This document shows positions 10,960-23,420 of a DNA stretch of 64,000 nt, piece after piece. This DNA comes from Lunularia cruciata (Eukaryota > Streptophyta > Marchantiopsida > Lunulariales > Lunulariaceae): assembly GCA_948567375.1 (NCBI GenBank), contig OX419759.1, positions 1,775,303 to 1,839,302 on the forward strand, read 5' to 3'. The translations under genes were made by a program, and so were the position numbers. Every line of letters begins with the position of its first letter. Position 1 is the stretch's first letter. The notes under the pieces were generated by a model that saw only the letters and a program-made list of their open reading frames with translations, was not told the DNA's origin and ran no database searches.

Positions 10960-12960
10960 GAGTAGCTACACTTAGAGGATGTGAGGTTATATCTCTAGGC
11001 ATTAGGGCACTCCTAAATATCCATCTAAAGTGGGTCGTCCTACAAGTAGATGTTGAGGATGCTTTTAATAGCGTCTCACAAGCATCTATCTTTATAAAAC
11101 TTAGGGAGGCTGGTGAATCCTTGGCAAGTCTTATTCCTTTTGTGCAATCTTTTTATTGCTCTCTTGCTTCCCTTTACTACCAACATGGGAGTTCACAAGA
11201 GGGAGTCATTATCTTGGAGTCAGTTGTTGGTACATATCAAGGAGGTCTTTTCCATGGCTCACATTAGAGTTCTCTTATCTTCTACTTTAGTTGTGCTAGG
11301 TTGTGTATTACCCTCCTTGCCATATGATACACACATCATGGGCCCTATAGATCAGATTAGCTATACCTTGGACCACTAGACTACCAACCTACATCTAGTA
11401 GGCTTGAGAGCTAAGGTGTCAAAGTGCAGGGCACGGTCCCTATTAGGTATCCTTCCCACCTTGAGCTTCCAAAGGAGTGTATCACATCTATAGATGGAGT
11501 ACATATTCATGGAGTGCCAATAGGATCCAAGTATTTTGTCACATGCTCCAAGGATTTTGCCTCATGCTTGCCCTCATCAAAGATGTTCTCATGTAGATGA
11601 TCCCCATCACTTGGAGATCCCCATGTGACATTTGGTATACTTTTCTCTAGCATTGCTCATCAATTGACTTACCATCTTTGCATATTTACTCCCTCCTTGA
11701 CCTTCCTATCACGTTTGAGAGCCTTTGATAGGAGGATTATGGGAGTCTTTGGTGAAATTATTGGACTAGGGACATTTGAGTGTGTGATAGGGGATTTTGC
11801 ATGGAGACAAACATCTCTACCAATCTTATGTGGTGAGGTTTGCTTGCTTTCTATTGAGGAGATGGCACCTATAGCATGTTTTGGTAGTTAGACTCTCTTT
11901 TCACTCCTACTTTCTTCTTGTTTTGTGGTTGTTGATAGGCTGGTTCTGAAGGCTTATGTGATAGAGGTGGAGGAGGGATCCTTTTTTCTCCGGATGTTAT
12001 TATGGTGTGTAAGAGATATTCTGTCCCCACAGGCACATGAGGACCGTGCATCTTTTGCTTCACTAACATCAAATTGGACTAGAGGTTTACAATCTTCCTT
12101 GATGGAGCGATAGTGTCAGCATATGATACATTCTCTCTTAGTTGACTCATTTAGTTCTTAGGCTACTAGAGCAGCTCTCTACTCTTGCTTTGGCAAGGGT
12201 GCAAGCTCTTGGATCCAAGCTCAACCATGCATTAGGGCAATTTGATTCACACCAACTACTTTCTCTTAGGCAATGAGTTTTTACCTTGGTTTGGCCCACC
12301 CTTCTACATCTTCATTACTCACTTGTGAGTTTGGTTCTACATTAGATGCAACAGCAGTTCATATGACATGGTGTCCTTTGGAGGATAGAGGATAGCTACC
12401 CATAATGCTATTAGGAACATAATGTTTTTTATGGCACAAGAGAGTAAATATTTTGCTTGGAGGGAGCATTTGTATGCTTTGCATATGACATATGTTAGGG
12501 AAGACCTATACTTGGTCCAAGATGATCAAGTAATAGAAGCAAATATTGTGGTTATGGACCCTACATGGGATATAGTTTTGGAGAGAGTGATTATCCATCC
12601 CACTAGATGGGCAGCAGGTGCAATAGCAGCTCACAAGGTCTCCAAGTATAGGGTTATGCAGCAACATCACCTCTTTGTTCCTCTAGCCTTGGAGTTATAT
12701 GGAGCAATGGATATGGTGTTCAATACATTTGTCAAGGAGTACACAAGAGCTTATCATGTTAGGCACCAAGGTATACCACTCTCACTCTCAGAAATAGCAT
12801 ATTCTAGATAGTGTGTGTCCATTGCTCTACAAAGGTTAGTGGTTGGTGCAATCTATAGGAGAGCAATCACACTAGATGATGCTTCTTTGGATGCTCTTGT
12901 TGTTTGTAGACTGTACAACTTACATAAATTGGATATCATAGGTCAATAGGGCAGATTTAT
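10960..12960 (+). mobile_element. Non-LTR (LINE-type) reverse transcriptase remnant with a C-terminal nuclease-like domain
   Basis: RT motifs of a non-LTR element occur in order in several frames. LQVDVEDAFNSVS at about 11,039 corresponds to the first catalytic aspartate motif. FVQSFYCSLASLYY follows near 11,130, and YDTHIMGP at about 11,320 stands where the family has A/Y-x-DD. A thumb-like region is in 11,625-11,891. A 129-codon open frame at 12,422-12,811 carries D46...AHKVSKY (residues 70-76), a pattern like the K-x-x-KY signature of the restriction-like endonuclease of R2-type LINEs. It is broken by many stops. The endonuclease class is inferred. Confidence 0.6.
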
Positions 12961-13599
12961 TGTACTGATTCTTTTGGGGATTTGCCCCATTTTACCTTTT
13001 TGTCTCACCCTTGTATGGCTTGATGGGGTTTCCCATCCTTTGTGTTTTCTACATGGTCTTCCTCTTTCTTCCTTATATATTATGTATGAAGTTATGTGTT
13101 ACTGTTCAACTAGTGATTGTCATAGTGATATGAATAATAGCAAATGTACTCCTTGATTCTACTTGAATACTATTTTGTGATGAAGCAGCCATTGTAAGAA
13201 GATTCTTCTGACCAATCACATAGTGACTTATGTGATCCCCTTGGCATTGCACCAAGGGCCAATCCTTCAAAGTATTACAAACTGCAAAATGAGAGTGGGA
13301 AAGTCAAAGTTCATCAAAGAATGGTTTGTGGGACACAAGTCTTGCTTGAATATATTAGGTAAAGAAGAAGATACACAAGTAGTTTGGGTCAGCATTCACC
13401 ACACTTCTAAAGTGGTGACTAACAAAAAATTGTGAGTTAAGAATAAATTGTGAGTCAAGTTTAACTCTCCCTCTTTCAATAGCCGCTAGGAGTATTGGCT
13501 TATGAAACTTTATCAACACTACCTCAAGTTAACTTTTGAAGCTTCATCAACACTTGCCTTCAAGTTAAAGTCAATAAAATCTTTTTTTCACCACATTTT
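12961..13599. other. No gene recognised
   Basis: Short open frames at 12,974 and 13,223 have no recognisable motif. The stretch lies between the LINE remnant and the copia fragment and is probably more transposon-derived sequence. Confidence 0.4.
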
Positions 13600-15520
13600 G
13601 TACATCTAGGAGTTTGAATTGCTCACTTGAAATCCAATGGATAAAATATAGGAATTTTTCTTTACATTCCAAGCGCATGGAGCTTGCTTAAGTCCATATA
13701 GAGACTTTTTAATAAACAAACTTTGTTTGGATATCTTGGATCTTCATAACCAGGTGGTTGGATCATGTACACCTCCTCCTCCACTGTTAGGGACACAAGA
13801 TCTTAGGCCCAAAGGAGTGTCCTTAGGATCTTTAGGTAGCTTTCTTGGTTTACCTGAATCTCCATTCATCAAAGCATTATTAAAGTCCATTTGATAAAGC
13901 TTTGACTTGTTTAAAGTGGCTGAAAAATATAAATCAAAGGCATCTTGGCAACAGTGCTGAAAGTCTAATCAAATAGATTTCATAATGCTGCTATGAGCAG
14001 CCCTTTGCCTTGTACCTACTCATTGAACCATCAAATTTTCTCTTGACTTTAAAAGTTCACATGCAGCAAATTGCCTTCTTACCAAGAGGTAATTCCACCT
14101 ACTCCCATGTTTGTTTGTGATGTAGTGCTGCAACTTCAAGCTCCATGGCTTACACACAATCTGCATGATGTATCACTTCCTCTAGAGAATTTGGTTCTCA
14201 TTCTTGGATAGCCTTCACCATATATGCATGGAGTTGGGCTAAACACCCTTCAAATTGAAAGCTTCTCACTGGATCTTTATCTCTTGTACTTGTGCTTTGC
14301 AGTTCATACCAAGATGTAATACCTATAACCTCATCTAAATTAGTTAGAATTTCTGAACTACATGGCTGATTGGGCATTGGTCATTGGTTCCAACAAAGAA
14401 GTGGAAATATTATTGGATAAGGTAGGGAATAAATTTTATTCAGGTTGACAAAGTTGGACTGAAGGCTTCTGAACAGCCTATCCTGACCTTGGATTTACAA
14501 GTGGTTGAGATCTATAGTGCTCACTACAAACATCCTTGGCTCTTGAAGTACTAGCTTGTGAAACAAAAGTGCTATATGGACCATTCTAAGAAGTAGATGG
14601 TACAATAATCGGTTAATCAGGTGAGTAACTTGTATGAGCTTGATCCCAAGATTTTAACTCCTCAAATAAGGTATCTCTACTGATAATAAAAATTCTGAAA
14701 TCAGGATTATAACACTTAATTCCTTTGAATTTGAGGCATATCCAAGAAAGATATATTTTTGAGCTTTAGGACCTAGCTTTTGCTTCTTCTCATCAAGAAC
14801 ATGAACAAAGCAAATACAACCAAAAACATCAAATTTGATAAATCAACTTGTAAGAGCTTGAAAATATGTCATTTTGTGCACCTCTGCAATAGGATATCAA
14901 TTCATCAAGTACATTTCCTAATTAACTGCCCAATAACACTTGGGCAACTTATGCAATATGTCTGTTGTGCTCCACAACTCCATTTTTTTATATGTGTAGC
15001 TAGCTACAAGTAAATTCATGCTTGCTACCTTGCTCATATAGAAAAGCATCAAAATTATTTGAAATAAATTCTTCTCTGCCATTAGAACATAAACATGAGA
15101 TATTATAACTATATTGCTTTTGCACAAGTTGCTTGAATTTTTGAACCTTGAAAGTATAGCTGATTTCTTTTTTAGAAAGTAGACTTATGTATATCTTTAA
15201 CCATTGTCAATAAATGAGACAAAATATTTAAATTTTGTTTGACTTTTTTTGAAGCAATCCATACATCAATGTGGAGCAATTCTAGGACCTTAGATGCCCC
15301 TATACCATGATGCTTAAAAGGATATCTAGCTTGCTTACCAGATTGACAAGCCTCATAGACCCCTTAAGGCAAAGCATCACAAAATATTGGAAGCCCCATA
15401 ACCAGATCTGAGATAGGTAGCACCTTTAATATTTGTAGGTCCATGTGACCCACTCTTTTATGTGTCACTACATTTGTAGTGCCAAAGCTAGGTTGCTCAG
15501 ACACTAGAGTAGTAGTGCTG
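13600..15520 (-). mobile_element. Ty1/copia pol fragment
   Basis: Read on the minus strand from right to left: a GAG-pre-integrase piece (HKRVGHMDLQILKVLP) near 15,460, integrase pieces (LELLHIDVW near 15,270; FLGYASN near 14,740), and RT pieces (DPRYPNKVCLLKSLY near 13,760). Order and orientation are those of Ty1/copia. There are many stops and no LTRs. The right edge is cut cleanly at 15,520 by the terminus of the coiled-coil element, which suggests nesting. Confidence 0.7.
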
Positions 15521-18293
15521 TGTGACAACCCGGCAAATACCACTTTTGCAGTAATTGGGTAAGTAAAGTTCGTTCCCGCAGAGATATTATTCAAAAATGT
15601 CCAAATACGAAGTCAAAAGTCACAATTGCAGTTCTTCTTGGTTTCTTCTTTAATCTCTCAGGTAGAAACTACACCGAGAAGAGAGTAACCAGCTCATAAT
15701 CTTGACAACTTGTCACGAATACACACACATAATCACATCATAGCAAATTCTGTCCAAACAACTCTTGATTGTGATGATTCAGATTCTCCCAAAGACGGCA
15801 CTTCACTGTGAAGAACAATTTAGCCTCAAAATTGTGTTCCACCCCTCCACTGAAGGCACAACTTTCTCAATCAAAATTGCTTCACATCAACTTCGTGCTG
15901 CACTCACAAATGCAGAATACTACCAACACTACAATTCCTCTCAAATCTGTCAAGGCATTGCTCCGATGCACTTCACTTAGGATCAAACACACAGAATGAA
16001 GATCAAGGCTGCAGATTCTAACATCCACAGACACAATGACTTGCTCTTCAGAATTCTCCACACACTCACAACTACAAACATGAAATTGACAATCGGAATT
16101 AAGCTTAAGCGACGAGCACTAAGAACAGCACTTCGCTTTATCTATCTTCATAAATATGAATATTGAATAACATAAGACTGCGAATGCTCCACTTAAATAC
16201 TAAAGCAAACGGCAGACATGACTACCTATGCACCGCTTCCTAACATCTTTTCCTACCTGCAGATCCTAAATCGACAATCTATCTATTCATATCTGCCTCT
16301 TCTGATCTCAAAATTGATACTTATCCCGATCCAATGTCTACATCATCATCGGCTTCCAAAGCCGATGATCTTCCTATCACTTCTCCTTTTTTAGGTATAG
16401 CTAATTCTACTAATTCTTTCACTAATTCTACTACTTCTACACTAGGAACTACAATTGCACTAAGGAGTGACTTATCTAACTCTCTATCTCCTGACCCACT
16501 CTTCTCTAATGTGTCAATTATCAAGTCCGATGACACCTGAATTCCTATTTCTATGACATTGGGTTTTTGCTCCACTGTCACACTATTCTGAATTTTCTCT
16601 AACTCTCAATTAACCAAATCTAATCAAAGACTAACATTATTCTCTACTTCTAACATTTTCTGATCTACGTGCTCTCTCAATCGGATCAACAAGGTGTTCA
16701 TGTCCACATCCTTGGCTTTTCTCTTCTGATTTTCTTGCACAAGCAACTTCAACTCATGTAGGCGGGCTTCTTCCAATCTCCCTTCAACCTCCGTGCTTAG
16801 AAGTGCTCTCAACTTCCCCGCAACTTCTCCCACTGATTCTGATGCATATCCTCGAGAACGTTCTACCTTCAAGTCCTCACGATACATCTTCAACTCGTCT
16901 TTGTACTCCGCAGCAAGCATCTTCTTCTCTTTTGCATACTGCTTGCTCTGCCTTTCCGTGCTTCTGACAAGTTCTTGTAATCATTCCTCTTCTTCTTGCC
17001 TGGCTGCCAACTCTCTCTACCATGCTTGATCCTTTGCCGCTGCACTCTTCTTCAAACTATCCAACTCCTACTCCATTACGATGGTAGTCGCCTTCAAATG
17101 GACATTCTCGATGCGCACATCACTCACTTCCTCCTTCATCTTGCTGAGCCACATTGCCTGTTCCATTAATTCTCCGACTTGCCTCTGCAGTTCTTTATCT
17201 TTTACCTCGCAGCTTTCTTGTAACATGGTAAGAGTCTTCTTTGTCAAGCCTTCCTCCCTCCAAAGTTCTTCCACTACTTCACTTCTTTGGACTTATTGCT
17301 CTTGCAACTCCTTCACTTCACTCATCAAGTGCATCACTACCTGCAACTTGTTCATCCCCTTCCTATGATCTTGGCGAATAACCTTTCGATGATCCTTAAT
17401 TAGCTCCAGCAATGGTGTGACCACCTTCATCAAATACAATATCCCGCCAAAGTTCCCTTCCTCTTCATCGCCATCTTCATCGCCATCTTGAGTCCTCACC
17501 TCCGTCATTGGCTCCTTCATCCAAAGTCACGATCTTCGTATCTTCAGAGACATCATGTCAGTACTTTCTTTGTCTTTGCTTCTTGAACTCGGCCCCGTGG
17601 GATACTCCTCCTTCTCTTCTAGTCTTGGCTTGTTCACCACCATCACCTAACAAGCTTCACTGACCGCCACCGATTGCTGAACTTCTGGTTCCACATCGCT
17701 ATCGCTCCCGGACTCCTCACTTTTTAAGGTGAGCTTCTGTTCTTTGGATTCCTTTTCTTTTGACTCGGTTTCTTCCTCAGACTCCGATCCCAATGATGCA
17801 TCTCTCACCATCTTTGTATTCTTTAAAATCAGCCGCTGAGTCTTTCTTTGAGTGGGAGACGACTTTGCTTCTTCGGGTTTGCCGCGTTTCTTCATCTTTG
17901 GATTGGTGATTTCTTTGACCTTCCACTGTCCGGTCTTTGAGAAGTACACATCATTTGCTCGCAAATGCAGCATATACTGGCTCTTCCTCATCTGCTTCCC
18001 GTTGTAAATCTGGATGAATGTGAGACACCATATGATGATGCTCCTCTTTGGTCAGCAGATTCAACCTGAAGTAGAAATGTGCGGCGAATGGTGCAAAATA
18101 ATGCGGTGGCGAGCCTGTTTGCCAATTAACCACCATCTGCCTTGTTCGGTGGTGGAAGCACTTCGCCCAATTCACTAGAACTCCTGCAAACATCTAGTGG
18201 AAGAACACGGCTTGTTGCATGTTCACATAGGTGGTTCGTTCTGGCTTGAACATGGCCATCATCACCCCCACGATGCTTCTTTGGATCGGATTC
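15521..18293 (-). mobile_element. Coiled-coil-ORF LTR element, copy 2
   Basis: On the minus strand this ends in an LTR-like terminus (TTGTCACA; plus strand TGTGACAA at 15521). It encodes a long ORF: 17,991 to 16,321 is one frame of about 557 codons with only a few stops, preceded in a shifted frame by 18,193-17,951. The N-terminal part has NWAKCFHHRTRQMV and FAAHFYFRLN. The middle is charged (acidic and Lys-rich), and the last 300 codons look like coiled coil (ELMEQAMWLSKMKEEV; EARLHELKLLVQENQ). No RT or protease is present, so the element is probably non-autonomous or a derivative whose accessory ORF survives. The protein's function is unknown. It abuts the next element at about 18,295. Confidence 0.65.
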
Positions 18294-21200
18294 TGATAGG
18301 ACTCTGACTAGGAGTGTAGTATGTGCTCCAAAGCCTGGAGGAGCATCAATGGAGTTGGAATCCTAGAGAGGAGAGGCTAGTAGATAGGTCAGACTCCCCT
18401 AGTCTTTCACATTCTCTATAGACAACATCCATGGCTCTTAGATGCTATTCAACCACCTACTACTACACAGATTGAGTCTAGAACAATGTTGAGAGTGGCT
18501 TAGTTAATTATGTGTTTCTCTTTGTTCTCAACCCATGACATGTTTACATTGGGAGTTGATCAAGTGTTTTGGTTGGCTACCACACTTTGTGAGAGCAAAG
18601 GATGTGGTTCTTACTTCTAGAGTAGAGGTGGCTGAGAATGGAGCTGACTTGCTTGAGGAGCATGGGATCCATTTAGCATTCAATGGTTTATGGTAGGCAA
18701 TAGCAATTAGATTGAAGGAGTTACCAACCAGACCTACCATTGAGTGAGCTTGATTTACACTTGGAGTTGTCCTATTGGATAACTAGAGGCGGATTTTCCA
18801 TTTGGTAGGACCTTTAGGGAAGGTCTATACACACAAAGGGTCTTATTAGACTCTAGTGTACCCTTATGTTGGAAACGGCTGCAATTGTTGGTCTAGAGCT
18901 ATAGAAGACCAATGTGGAGAGGTGTCCATTTCAGATCCAAATATCTCTAGGGTGGTTCTACATAGTAAATCACATGTGAATAGTTCATTGTCCAAATTCA
19001 GCCCAATCATCTGATTGATAGCTCTATGGTGAGAGCTCAAGCCCTTGCAACAATAGTAGAGTCATATGATGTGCTTGTTGGTGGAGAAATCTTATACCTC
19101 ATGGCATTTTAGACCCATCAAGGAAGAAGATAAATCAAGGAGGAAGATAAGTCCAAGATAGCATTTTGGGCTATTAATCCTCATGGTAAAGATGTATTAC
19201 ATCAGTGGAGGTTCTTACTACTTGGGTTAAGAATACTAAGTTCTAGAGAATCATAGTTAGGATCCAAGTAGGATTGGATTTTGCTTGGTGCTATATTGAT
19301 TCAATTGGGCATGCAAAGGTCTTAAATAATTTGGATCTTTGAGTAGGATATCACCAATTGTTGATCAAGGAAAATGACCAAGATAGTATTTTGGGCTGTT
19401 GATCCTTGTGATAAAGATGTATTACATCAATGGAAGTTCTTACTTTTTGGGTTAAGAATACTCTTGCCAAGTTCTAAAGAATCATGGAAAATATCCTAGT
19501 AGGATTGGATTTTTCTTGGTGCTATATTGATGACATTTTGATCTATAATAATATTGTGGAGGAGCATGAGAAACATTTATTGGAGGTGTTTGAGAGATTG
19601 AGGTCTCATGGACTCAAATTAAATCCTTGGAAGTCTAGATTCTTCCACAAGTAGATTTATTAATTAAGTCACACTACCTACCTTGGAGTAACTGGTATTT
19701 GGAAAATCAAGGTGGAGGCTATTGCACATATTCCTCAGCCTACGGATGTAAGTAGAAAGTGAGTATTCCTTGGGTTGGCAAACTTCTATTGCTAATATGT
19801 TAGAGAATTTAGTGTCATTGCCAAGTCCTTGAAGAAGTTGACCAAGATAACACAAGAGTAATGTTGGGAAGATAAGCAAGAGCAAGCTTTTATAGAGCTC
19901 AAGGAGAGGTTGATATCTACACTTATTCTTAGGAGACTAATCGAAGGATGACCATTCTGGGTTCACATTGATTAAAGTATGTTGGAGCTTGGAGTAATGC
20001 TCACCCAACATGATGATGAGAGGAAGGAGTTTATGGTGGCCTACGCTAGTTGTTCCAACAATTCAATGGAAGTGAAGTATAGTTATATGAGGGAAAGTGT
20101 TTGGTAGTATATGGGCAATAGCACATTTCTAATGTTACTTATTTGGTAACCCTTTCACTCTCATCATTGATCATTAACAGCTAAAGTGGTCAACAGTCAA
20201 TGGAGTCTCACAAGCTTTCTAGAAAGCTTGCACAATGGACTCTAATTTTACAAGAATATGATTTCAGAATTATTCATAGACTTGAAGTGGTGAACATTGA
20301 TGCACATGGATTGAGTAGAAATCCATGTCCTAGCTAGCAAGATCAAACCAAAGTACATTAACATGGTGAGATAGATGAGGAGATGGTGCCATGGTGGCAA
20401 ACATCTACCTTTTTATGTATCTTTTTGGAGGCTTTGGTGGTATCTCTCTCAATGCATACAAGAAGAGTTATTGATGTCATATATCCAAAGAGTGGAAATA
20501 TTGGTACCATTTAGCAAGCAAGACATTCATGATGATGTCTTAGTGATGGATTATCTTTGCATTGGTGTTATGTGTGGTGCAATTGGCACCATGGAGAGAG
20601 AACATGTTCTTCAGCAAGCCAAGCAGTTTAGATTGGAGGGTAGATGCCTTGTTTGTCTATGGGAGGATGGTAGAATGTTAGTAGTACCACTTCCATCTCA
20701 ATGACCATAGTTGGTCCATCATGCTCATGAGGAGCTAGTACATTTTGGAGCAAAGCATACATATAGCTTACCCAAAAGTCATTGGTGGCATGGTATGCAA
20801 ACGAATATACAATAGTTTGTTGCCAAATATGTGGTTTGTGACCAAGTTTGAGCATCATTTAATGCTCTTGTGCTACTATTACACCCATAACCTATCATGG
20901 GAATTGGGTTACCATTAGAGTTTGGATTTTTTTGGATATTATCATTACAATGAGACATCATTGATATGTTTTGGTGATTTTGCAACACTTCTCCAAGTGG
21001 ATTGAGTTGGTGGCACTTCTTGAAAAGTCCAATGAAGGGATGGATTACTCATTTTTGGATCAAGTTCTTAGTCATTTTGGTACACTAGATGAGTTTTTGT
21101 TCCAAAGGGTCCCAAGGAGACTTTTTTGGCTTTATAGGGTCCAAAGGATATTGATAAGGGTACAAAGTTCTTGGGGGAGTTTCAAATGTTATGTGACAAG

Positions 21201-21317
21201 GCCTTAATTGATCATTATACTACCTCCCAAGATCACCTTGAGGTAGATCATAGCAGAGAGAGTGGTTCAAACAGTGAAGAGAGGATATTATAAGTAAAGT
21301 TTTGTAGAGAGGGTACT

Positions 21318-21450
21318 TGGCTAAGAGGCTACTCCCAAGTAGCCTCTTAGCCAGCAAGCCTCCTTAGCATCATTCTTTGGATCTTTAGTCACCTTGATTG
21401 GCCATGGGTTATCGGTTCAGCCAGCAAGCCTCCTTAGCATCATTCTTTCC
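21318..21450. repeat. 15-bp perfect hairpin and a 70-bp-spaced direct repeat
   Basis: TGGCTAAGAGGCTAC (21318-21332) is perfectly complementary to 21339-21353 around a 6-nt loop. The right part then starts a direct repeat beginning CCAGCAAGCCTCC at 21351 and 21421, about 28 bp long. Both sit in the integrase region of the plus-strand Ty3 copy and interrupt it. Confidence 0.8.
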
Positions 21451-21761
21451 TTCCTTTCTACTTTATGGACAAGATCCAAATTTATCTACAACCATTTTTC
21501 AAGATGTTACTATAGTTTTGGACTTGGATGATCCAAACAATGGGTGAGCACATGTTCTCAACATGCAAAGAACTTTTGGAGAGTGATACCAATGGCCTTT
21601 AAGAACTTGGCAATTTCTTAGCATAAGGATCCCTTATGTTATGCTACTATTCAAGGAGGAGGTTATAGACCCTTGATCCTTCAATTTCATCCACATAACT
21701 ATGTATACCTATATCATATAGCACCAATGATACTTCATATTAACCCTACAATCCAACCATC

Positions 21762-22060
21762 TTGAGAGTGCAAAAAGTTTTACCTTCTGGAGTCCTCATG
21801 TTGGAAGGATGTAATGATGTTGTTTGGAAGGATCATGAGTGTAATTGTGTCCCATGTCACCTCCCAAACATTAATGGCACTATGGACACAAGCTTGGCAC
21901 TTGAACGTGCAGGCTTGCAATGTGTGTTATGCGGCTCTTTTGGTTGAGCTGCTACTATGCTAATGTGTGATAGTTTTTCAAGAGGATGATATATGGCATG
22001 TTTGACTCCTTCCGTCATGGTGGTTCCTCAAGGATAATGGTTATGTCCTAGATGTACTTG
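21762..22060 (+). pseudogene. Integrase C-terminal tail with a degenerate PHD-type zinc finger
   Basis: One frame runs from the end of the integrase (LPSGVLMLEG) through a Cys/His cluster (CNCVPCHLPN) into a C4HC3 pattern. The pattern is CVLC at 21921-21932, MLMCD at 21963-21971, a Phe codon (21975) where the fourth Cys is expected, Tyr (21990) where the His is expected, C at 21999, and W-L-C-P-R-C at 22038-22055. TGA at 21987 stands where PHD fingers have Trp. Spacing fits a PHD finger well. PHD fingers usually read histone H3 tails, so a role in choosing chromatin targets is an inference. Three in-frame stops kill it. Confidence 0.7.
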
Positions 22061-23204
22061 ACTTATAGCTAGCTCACTCTTCATCTGGTATAGATTGCAG
22101 ACAAGCACGATAATGATGCAGCTCAATAGTACCCGTTGTTGCGGCGTTTGTTTTGTCTTGGGAGTGTGCCAGGCATCTGGCTGCTTGCGCTCTGACTGCT
22201 TGACTTGTCAATAGTTGAAGCTTTTTGTAATCAGACCCTGTCTCTACTCTTGCCCGGATGGCAATCCTTCTTGTTGGAGTAGCTTGCTACCGATGCTTCT
22301 GAACATATGCTCCTCTTTAATGGCTTCTTGAGTTGGCTTTGTTGAGGCAATCTTAATCTTCAAGCTTCATTGCTAATGTTAAAGTTCTGTTAATATTAAA
22401 TTTATGTTTAATTTGCTGTGATGTATTTTCTCTAACGAGTCGTAGTCCTACGGCCAAGTTCAGATAATTGTAACCAGGTCAGTGACAGGACCTGACTATG
22501 TGGGTGGGCTGAGAGCTCTGCAAATGGAGTCCTTTCCTTGGCACTATTCACGGACTAAATATTCACATTCATCAAGGAAGTATATATCCATCATAATTCC
22601 AAGCCTTTGCAATTATAACATTTTTACGGAAAACCCAAGCAGCTTCAGACAATATAGTGACCACCTAAAGTCCTCAACTGCCAAGCATGTAAATGAAGTA
22701 AGAGAACTGAGCAAGTTCTAAAATACCCTTACAATTCTTTAACCTCCGTTCTGTCATGACTCCATCTGAGATCTTCTCCAGGTCCTTTCTCTGATTGGCA
22801 GGTTCTCATTTGTGACTTCTTCCTTTTGTCTTGTCTCAATCTCCTTCCTCTCAGAAATCTCCTCTGCAGTCACTTCCCCAACACCTTCTATTTTGACTTC
22901 ACTTATGCCTTCCCTCTGTCAAGACTCAAAAAATCCTGCATAGCTATGACTCTCTTCCAAAATTCTTCCTCACCATCCTTTCGCACTTCTCACTCATTCC
23001 TGATTTTGTCCGAGGACTCTCCTTCAAAAGTCTCTCCTCTCACTCGTTCCTGAATTCTCTCCTCTGTCCTCCTCCGAAACCCAAATCCTTTTCTCTTTGA
23101 TATTTTGTCCCTAATGCATGTCCTATCAAATCCCGACCTTCCACTCCAGACCTGTTCTTTTACTCTTTGAAACCCTTCCTGTCCAGACTTCTCTCTTCAC
23201 TCAA
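22061..23204. other. No gene recognised
   Basis: The first 300 bp probably belongs to the 3' end of the preceding Ty3 element. From about 22,740 the sequence becomes CT-rich on the plus strand with no motif I can name. Confidence 0.4.
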
Positions 23205-23420
23205 ATCCTTCCTTTGTGACCTTTCCTCCTGCCAAGGATTCTCTCTTTTCCCAATCTTCCTTCGTGACATCTCCCCCTGTCAAGGAATCTCTCTTTCCCA
23301 ATCTTCCTTCTTGACATCTCCTCCTATCAAGGAATCTCTCTTTTCCCAATCTTCCTTCATGACATCTCCTCTTATCAAGGGATCTCTGTTCACTCAAATC
23401 CTTCCTTTGTGACCTCTCCT
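23205..23420 (+). repeat. Tandem repeats of about 47-50 bp, CT-rich
   Basis: At least three copies of a unit TTCCCAATCTTCCTTC...CAAGGAATCTCTC follow each other, flanked by two partial units. Open frames on both strands here are a by-product of the repeat. A shorter repeat (about 32 bp, unit CTTCACAGTCCTGCCAATTC) follows at about 23,600-23,655. Confidence 0.75.

Larger units (their letters stand above)
18310..22060 (+). mobile_element. Ty3 element of the DNMT/PHD family, copy 2 (DNMT deleted)
   Basis: Matches the minus-strand element at 47.1-54.2 kb. Shared protein blocks include FSTHDMFTLGV near 18,530 (3' Gag/PR region) and the PR end near 19,090 (LVGGEILYLM). The sequence then jumps directly into the middle of RT near 19,130, so the DNMT module and the first RT motifs are missing. 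An RT segment is present twice (about 19,140-19,290 and 19,370-19,540), the second with YIDDIL. RNase H follows at about 19,665-20,330 and integrase at about 20,620-21,210 (HEELVHFG, HFSKWIEL). The C-terminal tail with a PHD-like finger is at 21,760-22,060. Stops throughout make it inactive. Confidence 0.8.
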
